19,449 nt of DNA from Dichomitus squalens LYAD-421 SS1. Lineage: Eukaryota > Basidiomycota > Agaricomycetes > Polyporales > Polyporaceae. The notes beneath the pieces are model-generated. The model saw only the letters and a program-made list of their open reading frames with translations, was not told the DNA's origin and searched no databases. Below, piece by piece: positions 1 to 10,182 of the stretch (the first letter of the stretch is position 1; each line of letters starts with the position of its first letter). A program made the translations under genes and the position numbers. The stretch covers positions 129,458 to 148,906 of the forward strand of contig NW_006766930.1 of the NCBI RefSeq assembly GCF_000275845.1, in the 5' to 3' direction.

Positions 1-578
1 GGGCGCTCTGATACCATAAAGAGGATATTGGCGCTCGAGACTGTCCAACAAGGGGTATATACGCTTATGTCATTGGCTTTGTCAGCCTTAGTATTTCCCT
101 TTAGGGATTTTAGCGCCAGATGGCTCAGGTCCGGAGCTAGGCATTGGGACATGACCTGTGACAGGCATCCATTCCCAGGCCATTTCTCTGTCCCAGTTTG
201 GGTCCGGGACATTGGCCAATGCCCGTCGTGTTTGGCGGAGTCAATGCCTGACTCGAATCGGAGTGGACATAAGTACAGGACAACGATCCTAAAAGGGATA
301 GACATTCGTAGGATTAGCCATGCGTGATGGCATTCAGTACGCAACGAATGCAAACACGCCAATCGACGACTCACACGTAAGGGATTCAATGCGGACCACG
401 TATCATGTGGGACTGTAGTAAACAGCCAAGAGTAGTAATAGCTGGGATGGCCGAACTGTTCATATGAAGTCGCACACGCAAATCTGCACACTGGTCTCGT
501 CTCGTGTAGACACGAAGGTCAGGACGATAGCATAAGCGAACAAACATTACAGGCAACAGGACAACTCAGCGCAACCAA
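1..578. other. intergenic, no gene recognised
   Basis: No convincing coding sequence is seen. An open frame at 28-327 has no ATG start, no recognisable motif and no splice partners. The right part is the 3' flank of the minus-strand SAP30BP-like gene ending at 579. The only structured site is a near-palindrome at 206-224 around CATTGGCCAATG. Confidence 0.6.
206..224. promoter_or_regulatory. back-to-back CCAAT palindrome
   Basis: The core CATTGGCCAATG (210-221) is a perfect 12-bp palindrome. It places an ATTGG and a CCAAT element head to head, and G/C pairs extend it outward after one mismatch. CCAAT elements are bound by the Hap2/3/5 (NF-Y) complex in fungi. Use as a promoter element is inferred only, since no gene start is visible nearby. 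Confidence 0.25.
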
Positions 579-1778
579 TCACCACCCCCACCGACTCCTA
601 CCCCTGCCCTTCCCGTATCCGCCGCCTAGTACCCCATCACCGGAGTCCTTATTATCCCCTCCGCGGTTTGACAAGCTGTAAGGCTGGTGACGGCCTGGTT
701 TGCCTCCGTCAAAGCGGTGTTGCCGAAGGGAGGCCGCCGACGCCGAAGCAGAGGCGAACTCAATGCGAGAACGTTGTGAAGAGTGCTGCGAGGCCGAAGT
801 CGCCTCGGAGCGCGCTTTCTGCGCTTCCGCTATGCGGTCGGCGTACCACTCCTCCTTTACGTTCAGCGGGTCCCAGATGTGTTTGGGGAAGTTGGTAGTG
901 CGCTCGTCGACGTCTACGAACTCGACGAGCTTCGTGTACAAATGTGGGTTGCGGAAGGCACGGTTGGACATGAGGGAGTCGTTGAAGTGTCTTGGGTTTT
1001 GCGGGTCTCGCTTGAGCTTCAGGAAGTTGGTGATCTTCGCCTGATGGCACATGGGATCACGGTGAGAACGTTGTGGAATGGGAATGGACATGTCTGTGTA
1101 TGGCACGCACCTTGATGGCTTCATCGCATGGTTCAGTCGGCTCTGGAGGTATGCCCCAGTCTTGCACTCCCGGTATGGGCGGTGGGCGAAGGAGCTGCCG
1201 GATCCGCGTCAACTCATCCGTGGGGTCATCGGCTCTCTCGGGATTGGGAGGGTGGGGAAGCGGAGAAGACACGGAGGACTGAGGAGGCGTAGATGGTCCG
1301 GGATCGGGTTGGTCTTCTGGCACGCGGGTCCTCAGATGTGGCTTTGCAGGAGCATGTCGACGAATGATGACAGCCGGTTTTGTCGAGGTAGAGCGGCTGA
1401 AGTCTGAGACGGGCCGGATAGCAAGATGAGCGGCAGCAAAGGAAATCAGTTTGAGAGCGTAGAATAAAATGAAAGCAACTGACTGTCTGAGGAAACGGGA
1501 ACGCGTGGGTTCAGCTGGACACCCTGGCCAGAAAGGAAAATATGTAGAGCAAAGAGGGAAACAGGGCGGAGGGAGAGGCGGCAATGAAGGCTCTCACATC
1601 GTTTTCAAGCTTCGCTGTAGTGGATATGGCGGTTGGAGGAGCCTTGGATGGCATCCAAGAGGAGGAAGCGTCTTCATGGTCGCTGAGCGGGTCATCGCCG
1701 TAGCCTCCAAGACCTGTAGAACGCGGTTGAGAAGAATGTGGGAAAGCGGGCGGTTTGAGATTGACCTGGTATAGACAT
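579..1778 (-). CDS. HCNGP/SAP30BP-like transcriptional regulator
   Basis: Minus-strand gene of four inferred exons: 1778-1766, 1713-1598, an exon ending at 1111, and 1040-579. The start ATG at 1778 reads M-S-I-P and joins, over a 52-nt intron (1765-1714), to G-L-G-G-Y-G-D-D-P-L-S-D, the acidic Gly-Tyr-Gly start usual in this family. The next exon carries S-Q-V/A-V-I-I-R-R-like basic residues and the conserved D-E-L-T-R-I-R-Q-L-L-R-P-P-P-I-P-G segment. A clean 70-nt phase-0 intron (1110-1041) leads to the HCNGP domain proper, with F-R-N-P-H-L-Y-T-K-L and N-F-P-K-H-I-W-D-P, then Q-R-S-R-I-E-F and a Gly/Arg-rich tail. HCNGP proteins such as human SAP30BP are nuclear and linked to transcription and splicing. 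The family call is firm. The second intron is not: its donor at 1597 leaves phase 0, while the best-looking acceptor (1404) needs phase 1. The only in-phase acceptor, at 1483, would add a hydrophobic stretch foreign to the family. Confidence 0.85.
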
Positions 1779-2289
1779 GCTTGAGGTAGGAAGACGACGA
1801 GAGGGGGTGTATAACAGTCGGCAGACGTCTGAGTGTCTGGACTGTGTTCAGCACGATGTACGCTGTTGATGGGCGGAGGGAAGGGTTTTGGCGCTGGAGG
1901 AAACCCCAAATGCCGCGACGATCGGACCGCACTGGTCGGAGACTGTGCTTGCAGCTGAACACAGAACGAGACACCGACTGCAATCGGGACTGACGGTGAC
2001 TACCGTACGGGACTGCGCAGCTGCGGGGCCTGGGGTTTACCAATATTGCCAGAGCGACAGACGACGGGTGCGGGTGCGCAGCTCGCCCTGAGCGCAGATC
2101 ACTCCCATAACCATCTCCCAGCGCCCCTCCTCAAGACCGCCTGAGCAATATGATACATACCCCCTCACCCCCTATACTTCCCCTCTAACCAGCTGACTAT
2201 ATGATCTAGCATCTCGTCTCCCTCCTCAGTCTCTCCTGCGCCGAGACCGCCTTCCTTTCGTGTTGCTGCTATGTCACTCTGATCCCGTC
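1779..2289. promoter_or_regulatory. shared divergent promoter region
   Basis: This 511-bp gap separates the start codons of the SAP30BP-like gene (minus) and the zinc-cluster factor (plus), so it must hold both promoters. A CCAAT element lies at about 2040 and long C/T-rich tracts run from about 2160 to 2250, as is common upstream of highly spliced basidiomycete genes. No clear TATA box was found for either direction. Confidence 0.5.
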
Positions 2290-5200
2290 ATGGCCACCGA
2301 ATTCCCGCCTCCCTTCCCTGCACAACCTCAGTCAGAGGGATCCGCTTGCACCTCTGAGTACGACGCCCAGGGAGCCTCAGCCCTCTTCGATCCATTGATT
2401 CAGCAATCTGATCCACTCCACCGCTCCCACATAAGTCCTACTTCGCTGGGCTCCGCGAACGCTGCAACTCGATCTTCCTCTTGGGTGGCTCCGACCCTGT
2501 CCCGATCCATCTCTGCCGAGTCGTCTTCTCTGGCAGGCGCCCTTCACCTCCATAGTCTCTCCTTCGATGCGGCCGTAAAATGGCAAGCAGAGGCGTCTCA
2601 GATTGCATACCGGCCTTCAGCTGCCGAGATTCCCGGACCCGGAGGCAAAAGTTTGGATGAATCCCACTCATCTGATCCTACGAGCAAGAAGGGGGAGGGA
2701 CAATTTTTCGCTGACAAGCCTCTTACCTCCCTCGGAAAGCCCCGCGAGCGCATTTATCTCGCTTGTGTCCAGTGGTAAGTCCCGACTGCTTGTCCCCAGT
2801 TACTCATAGGGAGACGAAAATGAGCCTTATGTGCACGATTCCGTGTGCGTATATGGCCCATAATCAATTGAGTTGCACCGGGATGCTCCCAGATAAAAAC
2901 GGTCATATACTGACCTCAACTTTCCTAGTCGCACTCGTAAAGTACGCTGCGACGGAGCAAAACCGGAATGCTCCAATTGCATCAAACGAGCAGACCCTGT
3001 GGCAAGACACTGTTCGTATGATCCCGCTCCACGAAGACGCAGGAAGGATCGCACTCCCGGTTCACGTCATCTCGCTCCCCTTCAGCCCAAGAAGACCCGT
3101 ACGACCCGTTCCAGGGTAGAGGAAGAAGAAAGGCGCAAAAAAGCTCTCGCTGCGCAGGCCGCAAAGGCAGCCCATTCTGAGACTCATTCAGCACTCACAC
3201 GAGCGCAGACAGCACACGCCGTTCAAAATCTGTCCAGCAGTCGGCCGAGCCATGCGACGCCGTCGATCGTGCCCGAGGTGCAGCGACGCGCGAACAATGC
3301 AGGACTGACGGAGAGGGCGTCAGCAACGTCTTACCTTGCAACAGTCCCTTCAATCCCTCAGCCACATCGAGCTAGTAGCGGCTCCGTCATGCCACAAAAC
3401 CCGACTGAGCCGACGTATATCCATTACAATCCGGACCCTATCGAGCCCCGCGACCCTGTCCTCATATACGCACCTCCAGAGGCCTTCGAACTTGCATGGC
3501 GAATAGAGGAAGACCCGGACGATTCGCAGACATCCGTGACAGTCTGGACGCCGCCAGGAGTGCGATTTACTCGAGAGACCTGGTGGGACGCCCTCCTCGC
3601 TCACTATACCGACGTACCAATAGGACGCTCTATGACTGCTGATGTGCGTGATACGAAAATGCAGGTTGTCTTTGCAGACCTGAGATTCCTCTTCCAGAAC
3701 TCGCTACACTGGTTTGCCTTTGTGAATATCCCTCGATTCTTTGCGAGCCTTTGCGCCCATATCACCGACAAGCCGTGCAACCGAGTCTCATTTACGGTGC
3801 CTTGGCCCTTTCGACATTCTTCCGGAGCTCTGACCTCGAGAAGGGCGCGAAAGGCCGAGAGAAGGCGTTGCAACTTGTGGATCAAGCGCATGCGATGTTC
3901 GACGCGAGTTTGAGCTCAGGTTGGATTGACGTCGGGCTGGTGCAAGCTGCATGGGTGAAGCTTTGACCTGTCTGCGCACATACTCCTGATCGCTAACGCT
4001 CAGCTTGTTGATGCGTACGCAGCTGCTTGCAATGTTCGAGATCCAAGCCCACCCAAGAGCGGCTACACCCCGTACTCGCTCTGCTTTCAAGACGCTCGAT
4101 TCCCTGATACGAAGTCTCTCGCTCACCACACTTGACATAGCCGACCCTCGTACCTCCACGTTTGCGCGGGGTCAGGTCCCAGTTGTCATCGCCACTGCTA
4201 CCCTTCCAATCTCCGTCAACCCACTACCCATGGCTCTCGACAATAGGGCACCTGCCCTTGCCCCTCCTGCTGTGTACCACTCCCAACAAGGGTTTATCCC
4301 GGGCTATTCTCATGCGCACTCCCAGATGCTCCCTGCCGACGGCTCGCAATGGCAATGCGGATGTTCCTCCTACTGCCTTGGTAGCAACTGGCCCCAGTCG
4401 GTCGAATTAGCCCCCGCCTGGACCTGCATGCCCATGTGGCCAGATAGGGCGAGCGAGGGGGAGGTACAGAAGGAGGAGTGCAGGCGGATAGTGTGGTCGA
4501 CTGTCATGCTCACGGCGAGCCACAGCACGAAGACAACGGCGGGAACGGATAGGGAGCCGCAACATTTGTGGATCAAGGATCCGGCTAATGTGCGTATCTT
4601 GCTTCTCGTCAGAGGGGCCCTGCATCACGCTGAGCGTTGATTTGTTGACACAGTATGCACTGCTGTTCCCTGGGGAGAGCCTGGTTCCCATGGCCATGAA
4701 CACGATACCGTTTTCGAAGGAGTCGGTGTGGGCACTGTATATGCGGGTGCTGTTCCTCTGGCACAGCGCTCTTCGCCAGCGCGGGGACTCGACATCGTCA
4801 GATGCAGACCGGGCGGCGTACGCGATGGGGGCGTGGCTTGAGCTTGATAACGTCGAAGCGTGCCTGGATAGACACTCATGTGGGATACAGTCTGGATTCA
4901 TGATGCAGATGCGTGAAGTCCTCTTTAAGTGAGTCCGACTTTATTTGGGTTGTAAGCACTATAAGCTAACCATAGGTGGGTCGTTTAGTACGAGGATGGT
5001 CATCTCTAACGAATTCAGGCGGTATATATCTGAAGCGACGACGTGAGTGGTCAGGTTGTTCTTCGACTTTTGTGGGTGTGAACGACGCTGAGTTGATGTC
5101 TGACAGTGTCGACGGGTCGCTCTTCTACCGGGAGAAAGCGGAACGCTGGAGTGAGTGCCCCAAACATCTCTGTTCTTCCAAGCGTATTGATATTTCGGGG

Positions 5201-5547
5201 CAGTGAAGTATATGCTTGGATCCGCACAGCAGTTCTCGCAGTCATTCAAAAGCCCGGGTACCCAGCCAAACAGCAATAGTCGACGGTGCTTCCTGATGTA
5301 CTGGTTCATGTCTCAGATCATGCGGTAAGAACTTCATCTGTTCTCGCAAGATCAAACCTTGACAGCAATGCGACCCAGAGGTCTGTCGCTCTGGTATGCG
5401 GACCGGACATTGTTCATCGCCTTGGAGGTCGCGAAAGCATTCGCGCCGTGTGTCGAGTTCATGATGATGATCTGGCCTTCCCCAAGTGAGGTCACTGCCT
5501 TCGGTTTCCTTTGTACCTTCGGTGTTGATATGCGCGGGAAATCATAA
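2290..5547 (+). CDS. Zn(II)2Cys6 fungal transcription factor (frame broken)
   Basis: Eight exons fit: 2290-2774, 2929-3954, 4023-4589, 4654-4928, 4989-5042, 5107-5150, 5204-5324 and 5379-5547 (TAA). The start ATG at 2290 (GTCATGG) is the first in frame. A Ser/Pro-rich N-terminus of about 155 residues precedes a zinc cluster that is split by intron 1 inside its second Cys. Cysteines fall at about 159, 162, 169, 176, 179 and 190 (C-x2-C-x6-C-x6-C-x2-C-x10-C), with C-R-T-R-K-V-R-C-D-G as core and a basic linker P-R-R-R-R-K-D-R-T-P-G. The rest resembles the middle homology region of this family: W-T-P-P-G-V-R-F-T, F-V-N-I-P-R-F-F-A-S, then Q-P-S-L-I-Y-G-A-L-A-L. Such proteins bind CGG-type sites in the nucleus; the target is unknown. 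The exons sum to 2741 nt, one short of a multiple of three, because the frame changes near 3750 with no intron there. So this is either a pseudogene allele or a sequence error. Confidence 0.85.
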
Positions 5548-5574
5548 AAGAATGGGCCGTGGAGCGTCTAAAAA

Positions 5575-5593
5575 CCACGTGAAACGCACGTGG
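5575..5593. promoter_or_regulatory. inverted pair of CACGTG E-boxes
   Basis: CCACGTG and CACGTGG are perfect 7-bp inverted repeats separated by AAACG, 28 bp after the stop codon of the zinc-cluster gene. Each arm contains CACGTG, the site of bHLH factors such as Pho4, Cbf1 and Sre1-type proteins. A further GCGTGG lies just downstream. The site could act as a paired bHLH site for a downstream transcript or form a small hairpin in the 3' UTR. Its function is inferred. Confidence 0.35.
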
Positions 5594-8219
5594 TGCCGCG
5601 TGGCTGCCATGTGCGCCGCTTATGGGCCCAGCGCGCCGCACGGGCATCCTGCGCGTTGGGCGCTCTGTTCAACGGGCGAGGCCAGGGTGCAACGGGCAGA
5701 GATATTACAACTAGGCAAATTGGACCTCGATATCATATGTATCTACACATAACAATAACAGAGGGTAGATATGGCATAGTGCCAGGAATGATAAGAATAG
5801 AATTTTTGCATGCTGAACTTTCTGAGCAGAAAACAACAAGGTGTTTATAGAGTGCTTGACTCTGATAGGACTTGGAGCTGAACATGTACAAAAGTAAGTA
5901 AGCAGGTCTCATACTGAACTCAGGCAAACCTCATGGGTGATTTTACACAGTGCCTAACATGCAGAATGCAACGGCTGCTCAACAGGTAACAAGTTAAGTA
6001 GGTATCATTATGTATTATGACTTTGAGCAACAGTCTGAAAGCAACGGGTGTACCTGCTCACTTTCAGAGAGCTTACAGCAATCACGGAGATAAGCTCTCC
6101 CCAAAGAATTACACTCAGGTCAGGGGAACGTTAGATTTCCAGTATGGTTGCGCCGCGGTCAAGCCGTGTATGGCGCTGCGGTGTACACCACGATTATCGG
6201 CAAACATTTGTGGTGTGGCAAATGCCCAAACTTTCTTTAAGCAAAAATAACTCCAGAAGCGCCAACGGCCTCACGGGTGTTGGTGGAAAGTCCCAAGCTC
6301 TCATATTGAGGTGAAAGTGACCCAAGGACGTCTTGGTGATAGTTTGAGAACGATTGAGGTAACTCAAAGTACTTCGATAACGTTTAGATCCCCCGGTGCG
6401 ACGCGCATGGGGAGCACGACGATAAGCCTCCGGAGGCGCGCTTGGACGTACCTGTAAGCGAGATTTCTCGGCAATACTCGCAAAGCACAAACTTCAAGAC
6501 GTAGGTGAGCCGATACACTGCGGCGCCATACACGGCTTGACCACGGTGCAACCATACTGGAAAACTGACGTTCTGCAGGTCAGAGATGAGCCGACCAAAA
6601 TGCAAGTCCAATCTGCCGCTCAAGTCACTGGAGGGCACTACAAAGAGCCATTCAGGCACTTTGAACTCCCATCGCTGGGCTCTGCTGCTGCGCAGCGAGC
6701 TCGATGGGGGCTCAGAGCATCCATTGGACTCGCGTATAGTTCGGCTCCCGACCAACCTGAGCATGGTTGTTTCGAAGGGGCCTATCAATATGCGATCCGC
6801 TGTAAAGCGACAACTGAAAATCAAAACCTGTATTATGATAGAGCCTAAAACATCATTTTGGGTACCTATACTGTAATTTGCTCGAATCCTTACAATGTGT
6901 TAAGCTTGCGATAAGAAGAACCAATCCAATTATTCAATCCAGCAGGCAAGAGTGGCAAAGCCACGGGTAAACGAAAGCTAGTCAACAAGGTCAGCGCAGG
7001 GAGTACGAAGCGCTCCGCAACTGGCTGGTTCGCTCGTGCATGATCGCCGGCGTATCCCCACCGGAACGGGCCGTACCAGCTGTCCCACCCGCGCGTTCTC
7101 ACGTGCCTGCTTCTCCCATGCCCGTGCCAAACCTGACGCCCACCGCTCAACCCTATGCTCACAGACAGGCATAGTCACGATGTAGTACGTCTGATACGCA
7201 GACTTTACCGGTCTGATGATGAGCGCTGTGTTTGCGCCGTACCCAACAATTTCTGGTTGCGCGCCTTACTATATTCGCAGTCTAGTACCCTTTCCTCCCT
7301 TTCCTCTAATACCTTCTCTGTGATCCTGCAATTCGTGCTTTACATTGCTGTTACATCTTGCTATCTGATGTTTTCGTATCACTAGCATACTCGTCTGTCG
7401 GATGCGCATAAGTCATATCTCCTACGCATGCAGTTCGGTTACAACTTGTCTGTTCGGAATGACCACCTGCCGCGTTCTCTCGGATCTTCAGACGTGACTT
7501 TGACTTCTCGCTTCCTGAAGTCAGAATCAGTCGCAGAGGTATCGTCACCCCTGTGGAGCGTGGAGAGGGTGAACCTTTGTCGGAGAAGCCATCATGTTCC
7601 AATGCCGGGAGCCGAAGAGGGCGATTGGAAAATTGAGCTAGGTCCGGTGAGCGCGGACTAGTTACATTCGGATGTGGAAGCCCAGGAGACATTAGCTACG
7701 TGTAGCTATAAATAACGCAGCTGCGCGGAGCTTTATGCGTTCGGTGTCAATGCACCACTGCCTGTCGACGTGAGCTTCACAGTTCCGGTCAACCGTGGCA
7801 GGGATAACATAAATTGTCGCGCGCGCGGTTAAGGCGGCAGCTTAAACGATGCGGTGTCCGCTGCTGTGAGCCCGAAGTACTGCAGGTGGCACTTGGTTCT
7901 CGGATCCCGGGCCTTCTCCGTTGCTCGTGACCGTCGACGAGCTGTCTGATCGGCGATACACGTGAAGGGAAGGTTTGCCGTCGCCGCCGGGGGCCGTACG
8001 CTGGAGCGTGCTCTTCTCCGAAGGTTCCACAGATGGAAGCGCGTTCATGAGGGGCGACGCTCGGGCCAGAGTTGGCGTCGCTTTTCGCAGGAAGAAGCAC
8101 GCCCTGGGGGGAGTTGCCGACGTGGCGCCGGAGCGCGGGTGTGCAATTGTGGACGTGAGCGATCGGTGCGCTCGCGGAGTCGTACGAGTCGGGTTCGAGA
8201 CTGCCGCAGGCCAGGCTTC

Positions 8220-8332
8220 GACCTTACTTGTGAGAACGGAGGATCTGGGCGTGTAGCAAGCTTGGGTTGGTGTTGGTCGTGTCCGGACGGGTTACAAGGT
8301 TTGAGGGGGGCGGATGCGTTGGAATCAGACAT
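8220..8332 (-). CDS. weak candidate first exon, unknown protein
   Basis: An ATG at 8332 opens M-S-D-S-N-A-S-A-P-L-K-P-C, a plausible fungal N-terminus, and runs about 35 codons to a good donor CAA|GTAAGG near 8228. A possible acceptor (CCCCCCAG) follows around 8107, after which no frame gives a recognisable protein. The opposite strand is also open here, with L-E-S-D-M-E-Q-M-R-A-Q-S-E-E-L-L at about 8320-8370, ending at a GTATGT donor at about 8404. The two readings cannot both be checked from sequence alone. Neither matches a family I know. Confidence 0.15.
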
Positions 8333-8899
8333 GGAACAAATGCGGGCCCAAAGCGAGGAACTGCTCGGATTGTGGTATATGAACACACGGGAGCAGAGAC
8401 GAAGTATGTGACTCGTTGTGGCGTCGTTCCACGACAGCAGCACGGAGTGTACGGGAGAAGAGATGTACAGACATCGATACGCGCTGCTGCATTCGCACGG
8501 ATCAGTACGGAGCGTGCAACTTGTCTCGCGAGGAAGGGGGTTTGGAGATATCCGCGATCGTCCGCTGGCGTCCAGACCCCCCCAAGATATAGACTCGGCT
8601 AAAGGGGGGCTACAAGGATGACAGAACTCTTCCCTGCGCACCGTCTTCTTCGCCTTCGCCAGTACTGGTGCCTTTCGAGGGCAGCCCGCGTGTAACCTTC
8701 GAGGGTCGAGACGTCGAATCGAAGGATGCGCCGGGGACACGAAGCCTTTCGCTACATCTGCCCGAGATCTAGACAGACGTTATGCACGGCTGCGTGCCGG
8801 TCTGGCCGGGGCGTGAGCGTCTCCGCTCGCGTGCAAGACGGAAACGCCGGAAGGGGCTGTGCTGTCTGTCGCGCTTCGCGCTTTTCCGGCCGTGCCGCA

Positions 8900-9266
8900 G
8901 GGGCAGCAGCAGCACTCCGGGGAACCGAGATCAAGATGGCGGAACGGTTGCCGCAGTCGCCACCGCGGCCGCGAGCGTGGCTTGGATGGGGCAGCGGCTG
9001 TCGAGAGTACTGGATGGCGTCAAGTATGCTTTTCACGGACGCTGCTGATCATCGATTCCGAGCCCAGGCACTGGCAGATGACCACTCAGAAGAAGGCGCG
9101 TGTGGTTGAAGAGCGTCGTAAGGGTAAGAGGCCGAGACAGGAATGGTATAGCACAGATTTGGCTCGGGGGTTGAAGGAGAGGGTGAGTGGACATCTAGGG
9201 CGAGTTCTGCAGCCGATGGCTGCAGGATGCTTGCGAGGACCGCATATCCGCCGCCGGGAGCTTTAG
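8900..9266 (+). CDS. weak candidate gene, unknown protein (start unresolved)
   Basis: Two plus-strand segments join in phase across a 44-nt putative intron (9024-9067: GTATGC donor, GCTGAT branch point, CCCAG acceptor). The upstream exon ends with an Ala/Val-rich stretch followed by W-M-G-Q-R-L-S-R-V-L-D-G-V-K. The downstream exon reads H-W-Q-M-T-T-Q-K-K-A-R-V-V, then a basic E-E-R-R-K-G-K-R-P-R-Q-E-W-Y and D-L-A-R-G-L-K-E-R. It ends at 9266, or splices at the GTGAGT donor at 9183. No start codon can be chosen with confidence and no family was recognised. It might be a small membrane protein with a basic tail, or chance open frames in GC-rich DNA. Confidence 0.22.
9207..9225. repeat. perfect 8-bp inverted repeat
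   Basis: CTGCAGCC and GGCTGCAG flank a 3-nt GAT spacer, giving a perfect hairpin-capable site about 1 kb upstream of the TUP1 start. It overlaps a possible intron end of the weak plus-strand candidate. Role unknown. Confidence 0.3.
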
Positions 9267-9715
9267 ACGTTGTTGCGTCGGTGGCTAACCGCTATTTTGG
9301 ACCGCCGGGTGTGGATGTATGTGTGTCGAGCAGGGTACATGGATGTGAGAGGGCCCGGTGTATAGATGAATGGCCCCTGAGCGCGAGGGGTGATGCCGGG
9401 GTGGGTAGACAGATGGCCGATGGTCGGGTTCGGCGTGCAGAGGAGACGCAAGGCATGGTTCTTGACAGATGCAGGGGTGGATGGCCCGCAAGGCGGCGAG
9501 AAGGGGGGCTGGTGATACAGGAAGAGGGCGCCAGAAACGCTGGTGAGAAGCAGCTGGCTACGAATCAGAGATGAGCGTGAGATAGACAACATTGATGGCG
9601 CCCAGAAGGTCTGTATTTGCTTATGAGAGGGTCGATTGGCAGGGGGCGAGGGGGGACGAGGAGAGGAAGGAGATGAGTCCAGGAACGCAGCGTCGCCGGA
9701 ACCTCTGAGCCAGGT

Positions 9716-9733
9716 TCGGAGTCGGAGTCGGAG
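9716..9733 (+). repeat. TCGGAG tandem triplet upstream of TUP1
   Basis: Three exact copies of TCGGAG, followed by a partial TCGGG, lie about 450 bp before the TUP1 start in a purine-rich stretch. This could be a short slippage repeat or a cluster of CGG half-sites. No function is established. Confidence 0.35.
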
Positions 9734-10010
9734 TCGGGCCGTGGGGCGGATGGGACGCCGGAGTGGGCGGACAATAGCGAGCGAGAAGAAGGCTTGGCCT
9801 GGGAATATGGAAGGGCGAGCAGGACGACGTCGGCCAAGCGAAGCAGCGGGCGGATCGATGGCAAACAGCGCAGCGCAGAGCCTGCCACGGCCTGGGCCGC
9901 CACCTCCGAGGCAGGCGCTAACATCGGCGCCTCTGTATGCTCGCGGAGAGAGTCGCGACGTCAGCAGAAGGAGCGATAAGATCGCGATCTCGCCAGGCGT
10001 CTCCGTCTTC

Positions 10011-10025
10011 ATGGTCTCTTCCTGA
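10011..10025 (+). promoter_or_regulatory. possible five-codon uORF before TUP1
   Basis: ATG GTC TCT TCC TGA lies 158 nt upstream of the TUP1 ATG and is the nearest clear upstream ATG. It could act as a minimal uORF if the TUP1 mRNA starts before 10011. The transcript start is unknown. Confidence 0.2.
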
Positions 10026-10182
10026 CAAGGTGATCCCGGCGGGTCCGCAGCCTCGGTGTGGGACCCAAATCTGAGATCGCGCGAACAGGGTGCCCCACGT
10101 GCGGGCCATCAGCGAGGGCGTAGCGGGTCTTAAGGCGACCACCTCCCAAGCGCTTCCCTCCAAATCTCTCCCATCATCCCCG

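Larger units (their letters stand above)
5548..10182. other. long gene-poor stretch upstream of TUP1
   Basis: No recognised gene lies in these 4.6 kb, which is unusually long for this gene-dense sequence. From 5720 to 6990 the DNA is relatively AT-rich, and open frames on both strands (for example 6384-6824 minus, 6537-6848 plus) overlap each other and show no family motif. From about 7780 to 10020 it is GC-rich, so chance open frames are expected. Two weak gene candidates are listed separately. Part of the right end is presumably the promoter and 5' leader of TUP1. No tRNA or rRNA was seen. Confidence 0.55.

Noticed and set aside
28..327. Open frame of 99 codons on the plus strand
   Set aside because: Starts only at TTG, shows no motif and has no plausible splice neighbours.
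5892..6012. Weak direct repeat (TAAGCAGGTCTCAT and TAAGTAGGTATCAT)
   Set aside because: Only about 14 of 18 bases match, within the range of chance in AT-rich DNA.
6200..6850. Overlapping open frames on both strands (minus 6384-6824, plus 6537-6848, plus 6586-6876)
   Set aside because: They are mutually antisense, have no recognised domain and no clear splice signals; kept only as gene-poor sequence.
6971..7174. Pro-rich plus-strand frame with E-Y-E-A-L-R-N-W-L, preceded by an AG that could be an acceptor
   Set aside because: No upstream exon could be joined to it, and the opposite strand is equally open.
8180..8200. GGTTCGAGACT resembling a tRNA B box
   Set aside because: No A box or cloverleaf arms could be drawn around it.
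7842..8256. Protein-like plus-strand frame 7975-8256 that continues upstream across two TGA codons, suggesting a decayed gene
   Set aside because: Long chance frames are expected at this GC content, no family is recognisable, and the minus strand is open too.
9263..10012. 249-codon minus-strand open frame upstream of TUP1
   Set aside because: Pro/Ser/Arg-rich composition comes from reading a purine-rich strand in reverse; no motif seen.
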